From ZC4RG30 sp039917615 (GTDB taxonomy: Bacteria; Pseudomonadota; Gammaproteobacteria; Steroidobacterales; Steroidobacteraceae), in NCBI GenBank assembly GCA_039917615.1, contig JBDSJD010000017.1, positions 62,001 through 126,000 of the forward strand: a stretch of 64,000 nt of DNA, given 5' to 3'. Every line of letters starts with the position of its first letter. The first letter of the stretch is position 1. A model generated the notes under the pieces. That model made no database searches and was not told the origin of the DNA. It saw only the letters and a list, made by a program, of their open reading frames with translations. Below, piece by piece: positions 16,882-24,733 of this stretch. The translations under genes and the position numbers were made by a program.

Positions 16882-17483
16882 GTCATCTCTTCAATGAAGA
16901 GCCCGTTCGGAGCGGTCCGCCGCCAGCTTCCAGTTTGCCGACAGTAGCGCTTGACGATGACAGCAGGTGCCCCAACGGCTATGCAATGATCCGGAACATT
17001 CCGTATCACCACGCTGTTCGCCCCGATTACGCAATTTCGCCCAATACTGCATCCGATGATGCAGGCATTCTCGCCGATCCAGGTGCCTGGACCTATGTGG
17101 ACTTCGGCGAGCTGCACGAGCGCCTGCTGAATGACTGGTTTGCCCGGATCTTCGTAACCGTGCCGGTTGTCGGCTATGTAGACTCTATCCGCTACGAGCA
17201 CGTCAGCGCCAATCTCAATGCAGCGAGTAGCGACAATGTGCGCATGGTTGCCAATCGTAGCGCCGGATCCGATCTTTAGCTGAGGATCCCGCTCAATATC
17301 TGTTAGAACGGCAATGTAGGCACCGCTATGAAGCGTTACCCGTTCACTGAGCGAGATGAATTGACACCCAAAAATTCGTAAAGGCCACACGATGCGTACG
17401 CCTCGACCGAATGCACCAAATGCCGGCGATATCAACCGGTAAAGCAGCACGGATAGGTAGTCGCGAATGCGGAAGTAGATCAT
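16878..17483 (-). CDS. Left-handed beta-helix acyltransferase
   Basis: This 201-residue protein has hexapeptide repeats (IGSGATIGNHAHIVA, IGADVLVADRVYIAD, IGPGTWIGENACIIGC, IGRNCVIGANSVVI) and ends with the VGAPAVIVKRY segment common to sugar O-acetyltransferases of the maltose/galactoside type. It likely O-acetylates a residue of the polysaccharide using acetyl-CoA. It sits between the polymerase gene (4-base overlap) and an oxidoreductase gene. Confidence 0.87.
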   Translation of the reverse strand: MIYFRIRDYLSVLLYRLISPAFGAFGRGVRIVWPLRIFGCQFISLSERVTLHSGAYIAVLTDIERDPQLKIGSGATIGNHAHIVATRCIEIGADVLVADRVYIADNRHGYEDPGKPVIQQALVQLAEVHIGPGTWIGENACIIGCSIGRNCVIGANSVVIRNVPDHCIAVGAPAVIVKRYCRQTGSWRRTAPNGLFIEEMT

Positions 17484-17515
17484 GTCATCCTGAAATCGGA
17501 TCGCCGCAAAAAATA

Positions 17516-18595
17516 TTACGCATGATTCAGCCCTGTCCGTGCCTCAATAGTCAGATCCGTGGCGGCTTCGTCAGGCGCCACAAGACGCGATGAACGCAGA
17601 TGCGACTCCACCATGGCAAACATTGCGCGCTGCCCAAGGAAGATATCGCGTCGCAGGCGCCGATTTGCTGCACGCGCTGCGGCGTCGCCCTTCAGGCAAC
17701 TCACCAGCTGCGCAACTGGTGCGAACGTGCCCTCCGGCAAACTGCGCACAGGAATGTCTGCCGGTCGCCGCACAAGGTACGGATCGTTGCCGACCGGTGC
17801 TGCTATGCGGATAGAGCGCCCGTCGTTCTCAACTGTAATCTCGCCGCGACTGCAGGCGAGCACAAGATCTGCCCCTGGCGAGCGGGTGATGTGGCCCATG
17901 ACCCCATCTGTGAACAACAGCGTCGCCGCATCAATGACAGGATCGGATGTTACGACGCGTGAACCACGCATCGCCACATCCGAAAGCCGCGCCTGCACAG
18001 CCTCCAGATGTCGGTCGCCGGCTACAAACAGGATCAGGTCGACTGAGTGCGGGTGTGTCCAGTACAACGAGCCCACACCCATATTCACGCGAATCTCGCG
18101 CAGTTCCCCGTACTCGCCGCTCGCGGCAAGATCGCGAGCCGTCATATAAACACCAAAGAAGCGCCGGATTGCTCCGAGGGTGAGAAAACGCTCATCGCCA
18201 GCGAACATTTTCTCCAGCTCTTGAAGTTCAGTCATACTGTTGCACAGCGGCTTTTCGACGTGAAATGCACACACTCCGGCCGCTGCTGAACTCTGGACGA
18301 TTTCAGCTCTACCCGGCGTGCGGGTCGCAATCGCTAGCAGGCGCGGCCTAATCGAAGCGACAAGCTCCCGGTAGTCGATGAAGCCACGGGTAACGCCGTA
18401 TGCCTGGAGGGCACGATCAAGAGCCGATTCATTGGCATCAGCAAGGGCCGCCAGATGCAAAGCGGGATGCGCGCGAATGGCTTCAGCATGGCTCAGTGGA
18501 AACCAACAGGCGGGTGCGAAGCGTTTCACCGCCTCGCTGGTGAACGCTCCCATGCGGCCGCAGCCGACCACGGCGGCGTCTATTCGCGGTTCCAT
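17516..18595 (-). CDS. Gfo/Idh/MocA-family oxidoreductase
   Basis: This 359-residue protein opens with the NAD(P)-binding AAVVGCGRMG and contains FHVEKPLCNS, the EKP motif of the family, near residue 115. These enzymes oxidise or reduce sugar ring hydroxyls. Its first codons overlap the end of the upstream zinc-type dehydrogenase gene by 16 bases. The adjacency suggests that the pair converts the same nucleotide sugar or side-chain intermediate. Confidence 0.85.
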   Translation of the reverse strand: MEPRIDAAVVGCGRMGAFTSEAVKRFAPACWFPLSHAEAIRAHPALHLAALADANESALDRALQAYGVTRGFIDYRELVASIRPRLLAIATRTPGRAEIVQSSAAAGVCAFHVEKPLCNSMTELQELEKMFAGDERFLTLGAIRRFFGVYMTARDLAASGEYGELREIRVNMGVGSLYWTHPHSVDLILFVAGDRHLEAVQARLSDVAMRGSRVVTSDPVIDAATLLFTDGVMGHITRSPGADLVLACSRGEITVENDGRSIRIAAPVGNDPYLVRRPADIPVRSLPEGTFAPVAQLVSCLKGDAAARAANRRLRRDIFLGQRAMFAMVESHLRSSRLVAPDEAATDLTIEARTGLNHA

Positions 18596-19602
18596 TCGAG
18601 TAGATAGGTAACTGGAGACTCGCAGCGCGCCAACAGATCGGAATAAGCACGCTCGATCTCTACTCCAGGATAGATCCCCGAAACGAGCGTGGACGCACTC
18701 AGCCGGCCCGAGCCAAGGAGCTCGAGAATATAAGCCAGGTTGTCGCGTTCATTGAAACGAAGGAACCCTCGACTATCAGCGCGTTCCGGGCTGAGCCCAA
18801 CGGCTTCAACGCGCAACTGTTTGACATAGAACGTACGGCTTTCAAGCGGATTGAATTCGGGCGGCGGCAAGCCACGTCCCGGGAACCCGAGGCAAGCGAT
18901 GGTCGCGCGGATGCCGGCGAGCTTGAGTGCCAAGTGCCAGTCCGACCACGCGTCGGTCGTCACGATGATGACGTCAGCCAATCCAGAAGTCAGCGCAGTC
19001 TCAAGCTGCGCACACTGTTTTCGATCGTACACGCTTGCACCGAGCAACTGTGCGCGCCTTGATGGCGCAGGTTGGTCCGACAACGCGAACACACGTGCCC
19101 CCGCGATGCCGGCCATAGCCACCGCAGCGAGCCCTAATGCGCCAAGCCCGATCACCAGGACACGGCTACCGGGACGCGCACCTCCGCGCAATACAGCGTC
19201 GTATCCCAAGTGGAAAAGATAGGCGGGCGCCATGTCGACTGATTTCTGTGTCGGCATTAGTCTTGCGAGTACGTCGTCAACATCAATGGCGAAGTGGCTT
19301 CGGTGCGAAACGAACGAAAGAATTCGATCGCCAGGGAGATAGGGCGCGCAACCCTGCCCCGCCTCCAACACGCGCGCCACATTGCAATAACCTTGCAGTC
19401 GAGGATATTGCGGTCCATCCCGAAGTGGTTCCTTGCCCGAGTACGCTGCAAGCTCTGTTCCCGGGGATATCGCCGTAAAGAGTGTTTCACACACAAGTTG
19501 ACGAGGAGCGAGCGGCCGGCCCGGGAGCGCCTCTCTCTGCAAATCGATCAGCCGCGGTCCCGCGAGACGCACCACCAATCCATACAGGGGTGCGTCGCTC
19601 AT
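18580..19602 (-). CDS. Medium-chain dehydrogenase (zinc-alcohol-dehydrogenase-like)
   Basis: This 340-residue MDR-fold protein has the N-terminal GroES-like region (VCETLFTAISPGTELAAYSG) and the Rossmann motif VLVIGLGALGLAAV near residue 150. The catalytic zinc ligands of classical alcohol dehydrogenases are not evident, so it may be a zinc-independent member. It starts with an ATGA overlap to the amidotransferase gene and runs into the Gfo/Idh gene. Similar pairs occur in polysaccharide loci, where they modify sugar intermediates; the substrate is unknown. Confidence 0.8.
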   Translation of the reverse strand: MSDAPLYGLVVRLAGPRLIDLQREALPGRPLAPRQLVCETLFTAISPGTELAAYSGKEPLRDGPQYPRLQGYCNVARVLEAGQGCAPYLPGDRILSFVSHRSHFAIDVDDVLARLMPTQKSVDMAPAYLFHLGYDAVLRGGARPGSRVLVIGLGALGLAAVAMAGIAGARVFALSDQPAPSRRAQLLGASVYDRKQCAQLETALTSGLADVIIVTTDAWSDWHLALKLAGIRATIACLGFPGRGLPPPEFNPLESRTFYVKQLRVEAVGLSPERADSRGFLRFNERDNLAYILELLGSGRLSASTLVSGIYPGVEIERAYSDLLARCESPVTYLLEWNRE

Positions 19603-20843
19603 GACGGATAACCCTTGCCGACTACTATGTACCTTGGATCAGGTCGCGTATCTAGCACGCTGTTTTGCACGAACTTGCAATCCGGTGTTGCCTGAGCGGT
19701 TTGCACGGCCGAATTCGCCCGCGTACTCCAGCCGTGAAATTCCCAGCGCCCCGGTGCGGGCTGGTACCAATGGTCCGGATTTCGATGCAGATCGAGCAGG
19801 AACTCAAGCGACGTCGCCGTCACACCCAGCCAATCGCAGAACTGGCGTGCGTAGACAGCAGGACGCTGTTCATGGTGTCGAACCAACGCCAGGCCTTGCT
19901 CGCGGGTCAGCCGTCCGTGCCGGATCTCCCGACAGGCATGGTCGGTTACTTTGGAATAGCCGTGCTTGTAGAGCTTCAGAATGTCGTGCAAGTCCATGTA
20001 GTTGAAACAGTCGACGTGATCGTAGCAGTCGAATGTGCGCGAGAAGCTTGCGCTGCCGTAATCGTACGAACGAATCATCTCTTCGTGCTGGGCTTTAGGG
20101 TCCCACCGTACGTAGTTGCCGAGGTAAATACCTGTCACACCAACCGAGTTCAGCGAGTGATCGTCCGGATAACGATACTGCCAGATGTCGCGCTCGGTAA
20201 GCGTGTCGAACATGGAAAGAAGCTCGTCGGCCTCTACACCGAGCAGGTCATGATCCTTGCGGTAGCGCCGCGTCATCTGGACCTCGTGCTCGTGCGAAAA
20301 CATACCTACCTGTTCAAGTCCCTGGTGCGCGCCCCAGATGACTAGGGGAATCCTGAAGCGAACCGCCGTCTGCACCGGGAAAGTCGATGTCCCGGCCAGG
20401 CACGGCCAATAGATACTGCCAAACTGTCGCAGGGAAGCCCGCGTAATGCGTTTCACGGAATCCGGATTGACATTCTGGACAAGGATGTCGCAATCAAAGC
20501 GGATACGCAGATTGGCGAGATTTCGGACCCCCAGCTCAGTATTGAAATACTTGTTGTAGCTTACAAGAAGCGGATTCAGCCCCAGTCGCTGCTTGACGAG
20601 ATGCACGATGTAATACGAATCGTGAGCTCCTGAGACCGGCACTATGCAATCGTGAGTGGTGCCGTCGCTGCTCCTGTACGGTCGCACCAGCTTCTCAAGC
20701 AATGCCCAGCGCTCTTGCCACTCGAGACGGTCCTTTTCATCATGGACGCGGCACCCCGAGCAGATACCCTGCTCATCAATGACGAGCCCCAGAGGATGGT
20801 CATCGCCATAAAGGCAGCGCTGGCAAAACTTCACGGCTTGCAT
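19599..20843 (-). CDS. N-acetyl sugar amidotransferase paralog 1 (altered PP-loop)
   Basis: This 414-residue protein belongs to the WbpG/PseA family, which uses ATP and ammonia to turn an acetamido group of a sugar into acetamidino. An N-terminal zinc-type knuckle has Cys at 7, 10, 28 and 31. The ATP pyrophosphatase loop at 71-76 reads SGAHDS where the family has SGGKDS. Fold-wide features such as LVSYNKYFN and FGSIYWPCLAG remain. The start at 20843 (MQAVKFC) overlaps the HisF-like gene by 13 bases; a longer ATG start at 20960 would overlap far more. Reduced or changed ATP chemistry is possible. Confidence 0.85.
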   Translation of the reverse strand: MQAVKFCQRCLYGDDHPLGLVIDEQGICSGCRVHDEKDRLEWQERWALLEKLVRPYRSSDGTTHDCIVPVSGAHDSYYIVHLVKQRLGLNPLLVSYNKYFNTELGVRNLANLRIRFDCDILVQNVNPDSVKRITRASLRQFGSIYWPCLAGTSTFPVQTAVRFRIPLVIWGAHQGLEQVGMFSHEHEVQMTRRYRKDHDLLGVEADELLSMFDTLTERDIWQYRYPDDHSLNSVGVTGIYLGNYVRWDPKAQHEEMIRSYDYGSASFSRTFDCYDHVDCFNYMDLHDILKLYKHGYSKVTDHACREIRHGRLTREQGLALVRHHEQRPAVYARQFCDWLGVTATSLEFLLDLHRNPDHWYQPAPGRWEFHGWSTRANSAVQTAQATPDCKFVQNSVLDTRPDPRYIVVGKGYPS

Positions 20844-21598
20844 TCGTATTCCGCCGGACGCACTGAAGGGACCCTCACGCGCTCCTTCAGGTTCTGGATG
20901 GCATGTTCGCGGTACGCGAGAAAATTTCCCACTCCGGCGGCGACGACCCCCTCCATACAAAACAACTCCTCCAACTGCTCGGGCTCGCTAATTCCCCCGA
21001 ATGCGATGAGCGGCACCCCTGGCAGGGGCCAACGGCGCACGAGGTCGGTATCGAATCCTCGCGCATGACCTTCATGCTGCCAGTCAATAATGAGGGCCTC
21101 GGATATCACCTGCTGGGCGAATAGTGCTCGTGTCTGCGTCGTAATCGGCCGCTCAGTGCGGCTGAGATAGTCGTACGCCGCGATGGTTTGTCCGGACCGA
21201 CTGACTGGCAGCGCGCCGATCAAGGCTTGAGCTCCAATGCGTGCCGACAAAGCGCGCACGACCATCGGCTCACGCCAAAGCATGGCATCAATGCAGACAC
21301 GTTCTGCGCCAGCCTGGATGACAGCCATGCCATCATCGACACTGCGCAAACCTCCGCCATATGTCACGGGGGTTGAAAGACCCATGCGCCCGATACGGCG
21401 CACGAGATCGATATCAGGGCCGGCATCTGCGAGCGTACGATCGATACAGAGTACGAGGATTTCGTCCGCGCCCCAGCGGTCCAGGTTCTGCGCGATGACT
21501 TCGGGGCGTCCCAGCGGCAAATGGCGGACAAATCCGAAGGACTGCACAGCCCAGCCCTTCTTGACGGTAATGACACCAACCAGCCGACGTTTAAGCAC
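20831..21598 (-). CDS. HisF-like cyclase-fold partner of sugar amidotransferase (WbuZ/HisF2 type)
   Basis: This is a 255-residue (beta/alpha)8 protein related to imidazole glycerol phosphate synthase HisF. In true HisF, D11 and D130 are catalytic. Here the aligned positions read T11 (GVITVKKGW) and L130/P131 (IGALPVSRS), so histidine synthesis is unlikely. Phosphate-binding Gly segments (TYGGGLRS, IAFGGIS) persist. In such loci HisH and HisF homologues channel ammonia to the sugar amidotransferase. It sits between hisH-like and amidotransferase 1 genes with short overlaps. Confidence 0.87.
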   Translation of the reverse strand: MLKRRLVGVITVKKGWAVQSFGFVRHLPLGRPEVIAQNLDRWGADEILVLCIDRTLADAGPDIDLVRRIGRMGLSTPVTYGGGLRSVDDGMAVIQAGAERVCIDAMLWREPMVVRALSARIGAQALIGALPVSRSGQTIAAYDYLSRTERPITTQTRALFAQQVISEALIIDWQHEGHARGFDTDLVRRWPLPGVPLIAFGGISEPEQLEELFCMEGVVAAGVGNFLAYREHAIQNLKERVRVPSVRPAEYECKP

Positions 21599-22199
21599 TT
21601 ACTAACCCCCTTGCCAACTCGCGTAACAAGGCGCGGCCAGCAGACTGGCTCTTCTCGGGGTGGAACTGGACACCGACCACGTTATCACGTCGAACTGCCG
21701 CAACGAATGGGCCGCCGGCCACGCACTGACACACCGCGTGCGAGTTTGGCTCACGATAAGCGAAGGAATGATTGAAGAAGAACGCATGCCCATTGGCTGA
21801 CGCGAATAAAGGATCAGGTCTCACAACCTCAATGGTGTTCCACCCGATGTGCCAGCGCGGCGCCGGAAGCTGCATGACCTCTCCTCCTACGAGCCCGAGG
21901 CCCCGAGTTACCCCATTTTCATGGGAGGAATCAGCGAGCAGCTGCATGCCAAGGCAGATTCCGAGTAGCGGCATACCGCGGCTTGCGCACTCGACAAGGT
22001 AGACATCAAGCGATCGCGCCCGAAGAGCTTCAATGGCAGGGCGAAACGCGCCTACGCCCGGCAGCACGAGAAGATCACAGTCATCGAGCGTGGCCGGATC
22101 GTCGCTTGTACGGCACCGCATGCCGAGTTCGCGGAATGTATGCCGTACAGAGGCGTGGTTGCCGACACCGTAGTCGACGATGCCGACCGTGATCTTCAT
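21591..22199 (-). CDS. HisH-like glutamine amidotransferase (ammonia supply)
   Basis: This 202-residue class I glutaminase has its triad intact: C82 in GICLGMQLL, and H180 and E182 in VQFHPEKS. The oxyanion strand region LVLPGVGAF is also present. It hydrolyses glutamine and passes ammonia to the HisF-like partner encoded immediately downstream (8-base overlap). Since it lies between two amidotransferase genes and its HisF partner lacks the cyclase residues, sugar amidination rather than histidine synthesis is the likely role. Confidence 0.92.
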   Translation of the reverse strand: MKITVGIVDYGVGNHASVRHTFRELGMRCRTSDDPATLDDCDLLVLPGVGAFRPAIEALRARSLDVYLVECASRGMPLLGICLGMQLLADSSHENGVTRGLGLVGGEVMQLPAPRWHIGWNTIEVVRPDPLFASANGHAFFFNHSFAYREPNSHAVCQCVAGGPFVAAVRRDNVVGVQFHPEKSQSAGRALLRELARGLVSA

Positions 22200-23326
22200 A
22201 GACCCACACCCACCTTGAAACGCCGACTAATCTCACCGCCCGGCGTGACTTCGAATAGGTCGCGATTTACCGACTGGTGTACCTGCTCCCAGAACTGCTC
22301 GACCGTAATCCTGATGAATTCACAGAAGCTCACGATGTACTCATCGGAGCACGCGTCATCGTGCTGCTCGACGAGATCGATGCCTTGCGCGCGCGTCATA
22401 CGACCCAACCGGATTTCTTCGTTTACGTAGTCGGTAACGCGCCCGAATCCGAACTTGTAGTACTTAATCATCTGGTTCAGCGTCACCCAGTCCTCGTCCA
22501 GCGATGTGACGCCATGCAGGTCGCCTGTATTCTCGACAGTATCCGATCGCTTCTCGAGTCCGTTGGCACAGGAATAGGCGGCGTTGTTCACGAGGGACCA
22601 ATCACCAAGAAACCAGCCGAGATAGACGATTTGCAGACCGGCCTTATCAAATTCTGACGGTGTAGGATAGGCGTAGGGAATGAGCTGCCGCGGCTCGAAC
22701 CCCGCGTCGAGCAGCCATTGTTGCCCACCGCCAGAGAGCGTATTCATGTTTCGAAGATTGTTGCCGTCGTATCCGGTTCGACCAAGCGTCTTGAGGTCGC
22801 CTAGCTGCAACCCGGGGTTCTCGCCCCAGAGTATGAGCGGAATCTGATAGCGAATGGCGAGCTGTGGCACAGAGCTGAAAAGAGCCAGTTCCGTGGAGCG
22901 CGCCCAGTTCGTAAAACTATCGAAGGATAATCGCATTAGCTGGCGCCAGGTCTCCGGCGCCGGCGCTGAGATAACTACATCAAATCCGAGCGCGATCAGA
23001 TTCGAGATGTTGTCTACTCCGCGCTGCGTTACCTGTTGTGGCGGATAGGAAAGGCACACGAGCAGCGGCTTGAGGCCGAGGCGATCACGCACATAGAGCG
23101 CCTGGCGCGTGCTGTCCTTGCCACCGCTAACTCCAACGATGCAGTCGAAGAATTGCCCCTGCTTGCGGGGATACTTCTCGAGCACCTCATCAAGGAGCTC
23201 GGCGCGTTCCTGCCAGTCGACATCCTGCAACAACTCGAAGTAGTTGCACGCCGGGCAGATGCCAGCCTCCGTGAAACGCGTATTTGGTCGTGTGTCAGGC
23301 TGCAGGCAGCGTGTGCAGTACTTCAT
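22196..23326 (-). CDS. N-acetyl sugar amidotransferase paralog 2 (canonical PP-loop)
   Basis: This 376-residue member of the WbpG/PseA family has the N-terminal Cys knuckle at 4, 7, 24 and 27 and the intact ATP pyrophosphatase loop SGGKDS at 67-72. It should form an acetamidino group on a nucleotide-linked or free nonulosonate or HexNAc using ammonia from HisH/HisF. The ATG at 23326 overlaps the upstream stop as ATGA, and that choice puts the Cys motif at the N-terminus as in homologues. Two amidotransferases share one HisH/HisF pair here. Confidence 0.9.
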   Translation of the reverse strand: MKYCTRCLQPDTRPNTRFTEAGICPACNYFELLQDVDWQERAELLDEVLEKYPRKQGQFFDCIVGVSGGKDSTRQALYVRDRLGLKPLLVCLSYPPQQVTQRGVDNISNLIALGFDVVISAPAPETWRQLMRLSFDSFTNWARSTELALFSSVPQLAIRYQIPLILWGENPGLQLGDLKTLGRTGYDGNNLRNMNTLSGGGQQWLLDAGFEPRQLIPYAYPTPSEFDKAGLQIVYLGWFLGDWSLVNNAAYSCANGLEKRSDTVENTGDLHGVTSLDEDWVTLNQMIKYYKFGFGRVTDYVNEEIRLGRMTRAQGIDLVEQHDDACSDEYIVSFCEFIRITVEQFWEQVHQSVNRDLFEVTPGGEISRRFKVGVGL

Positions 23327-24213
23327 GCGACACGCGACATGAATTCGATGCCTTCCGCCATGAGAGTACAACTCGGTGCCCCAGGTGGCAGATAACTGAC
23401 TGCGCGTCGCCCCGCCGTGCGTGCAACCACCAGTGCGTACGAATTCAGGCCGGCAACGACATCTGCCCAGGCAAGGTCCTGCCAGAGCGAACCACCCGTT
23501 GACATCTCGACCGTAACCTCGTGCCGACCAGCAATCCACGCCTCATACTTTGCCGTTGCCTCGGAAGGATGTGTCCGCAACCGCACTGCGCGACCTACAC
23601 CCTTCGGCAGAACCTCATCAAGACGGCTGATGAGATAGTCCAACGCGCGTAGCTCAGCGGGTCTCGTAGCTCCAGGTTGCCAATCGTTGCGCACTGGTTC
23701 CAGGACTACGAGCAGACGACGCGGGGGCTCGGCAGCACAGGCCCGCAAGGCCGACACTTTGGCGACCTCCCGGTCCAGATACGCGTTGTACCAGACAGAT
23801 ATGCTTGCATCGGAACCGAACGTATGACGGACCAGATTCTCAGCCGCGACGTCGGTCACGACAAAGCCATCCGGCAATATCCGACGTCCTTCGCGCTCGA
23901 AGCGAGCCGCGTAGTTGACCCAATGATCAATGACCGCCAGCTGCGGCAATGATCGCTCCCGCGCCAGACGTCGCGACTCGTGCTCAAGCGTGCTTGCCCA
24001 CCCCGTGCCACTTAGCAGACACGCAGCCCCTTTGAACGCGGCCTCGAGACTTACTGGCACAAGCGAGGGCGACTCGCGGGCGAAAATGTCTCGTGCCGGA
24101 CCTTCTGCGCACAGTCGAATGCCGCCCGAATCGTGGGCACACCACGCGGCGATGAGGTTTGCGGATCCCGCATCATGACAGCAGAGCACCAGCGGACGGG
24201 GCAGTTCATGCAT
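23323..24213 (-). CDS. Conserved protein of nonulosonate loci, GT-B-like
   Basis: This 296-residue protein is not firmly recognised. It has an N-terminal Rossmann-like half (PLVLCCHDAGSANLIAAW, LLSGTGWASTLEHES, AVIDHWVNYAARFE). The C-terminal half has RLRTHPSE and WADVVAGLNSYALVVARTAGR, which resemble the HP and donor-site motifs of capsule-type GT-B transferases. It lies between the GNAT and amidotransferase genes, so it may handle the nonulosonate itself. Start choice is uncertain: 24213, 24228 and 24240 are all in-frame ATGs. 24213 gives an 8-base overlap with the upstream gene. Confidence 0.6.
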   Translation of the reverse strand: MHELPRPLVLCCHDAGSANLIAAWCAHDSGGIRLCAEGPARDIFARESPSLVPVSLEAAFKGAACLLSGTGWASTLEHESRRLARERSLPQLAVIDHWVNYAARFEREGRRILPDGFVVTDVAAENLVRHTFGSDASISVWYNAYLDREVAKVSALRACAAEPPRRLLVVLEPVRNDWQPGATRPAELRALDYLISRLDEVLPKGVGRAVRLRTHPSEATAKYEAWIAGRHEVTVEMSTGGSLWQDLAWADVVAGLNSYALVVARTAGRRAVSYLPPGAPSCTLMAEGIEFMSRVA

Positions 24214-24733
24214 CGCGGAAGCGCGCATAGTAGAGGACATCGACTTCCTCCTCCCCGACGATTTCGTGTCGTTCACGCACGGCCTCCATACGCATGCCGC
24301 TTCGCTGCATGATTTTCTGCATACCCGTATTGGGACGCACGGTTCCTCCGGTAACCTTTCGCAGCCCTTCGCCGAACAGTCGGGACATCAGCGCCGACCA
24401 GGCTTCAAGTCCGTATCCCCGACCCCAAACTGAACGGTCGCCAATAAGGAGCCCCAGGTCGACTGTCCGATGCGGAGCGGCAATATACGCTGTCATCGTG
24501 CCGATCATGCGCTTGTCCTGCAATTGGTGGATCGCGAAGAAACGATTGGCCGTGCCTTCAAAACTTGCGAGATAGTTGTGCGCGCTCCCCGGCGTGTGCA
24601 GGTGAAAACGCTGGTTGGAAAAGCGCATCACCAGTGGATCGTTGAGCCATCCCAGATATTCGGGTCCGATGCACCCGGCCGTGAAGGGCGACAGCACGAG
24701 CCGCTGGGTTGTGATGATGCCATCGACACTCAT
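24206..24733 (-). CDS. GNAT N-acetyltransferase, candidate PseH
   Basis: This 175-residue RimJ/RimL-like acetyltransferase begins TTQRLVLSPF and contains the acetyl-CoA pyrophosphate loop in SVWGRGYGLEAW. It ends with a typical strand pair (MEAVRERHEIVGEEEVDVLYY). PseH acetylates the 4-amino sugar made by PseC. This is the only GNAT in the cluster, so it is the natural PseH candidate, although it lies away from pseB/C and beside a second aminotransferase gene. Acetylation of that other amine is the alternative. Confidence 0.8.
   Translation of the reverse strand: MSVDGIITTQRLVLSPFTAGCIGPEYLGWLNDPLVMRFSNQRFHLHTPGSAHNYLASFEGTANRFFAIHQLQDKRMIGTMTAYIAAPHRTVDLGLLIGDRSVWGRGYGLEAWSALMSRLFGEGLRKVTGGTVRPNTGMQKIMQRSGMRMEAVRERHEIVGEEEVDVLYYARFRDA

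Noticed and set aside
20844..20960. Longer start for amidotransferase 1 and likewise 23327-23539 for amidotransferase 2
   Set aside because: The extra residues are low-complexity shadow of the upstream gene, and the conserved Cys knuckle belongs near the N-terminus in this family.
20831..22199. HisF/HisH as part of a histidine operon
   Set aside because: No other his genes are present, the HisF homologue lacks both catalytic Asp residues, and the pair is sandwiched between sugar amidotransferase genes.
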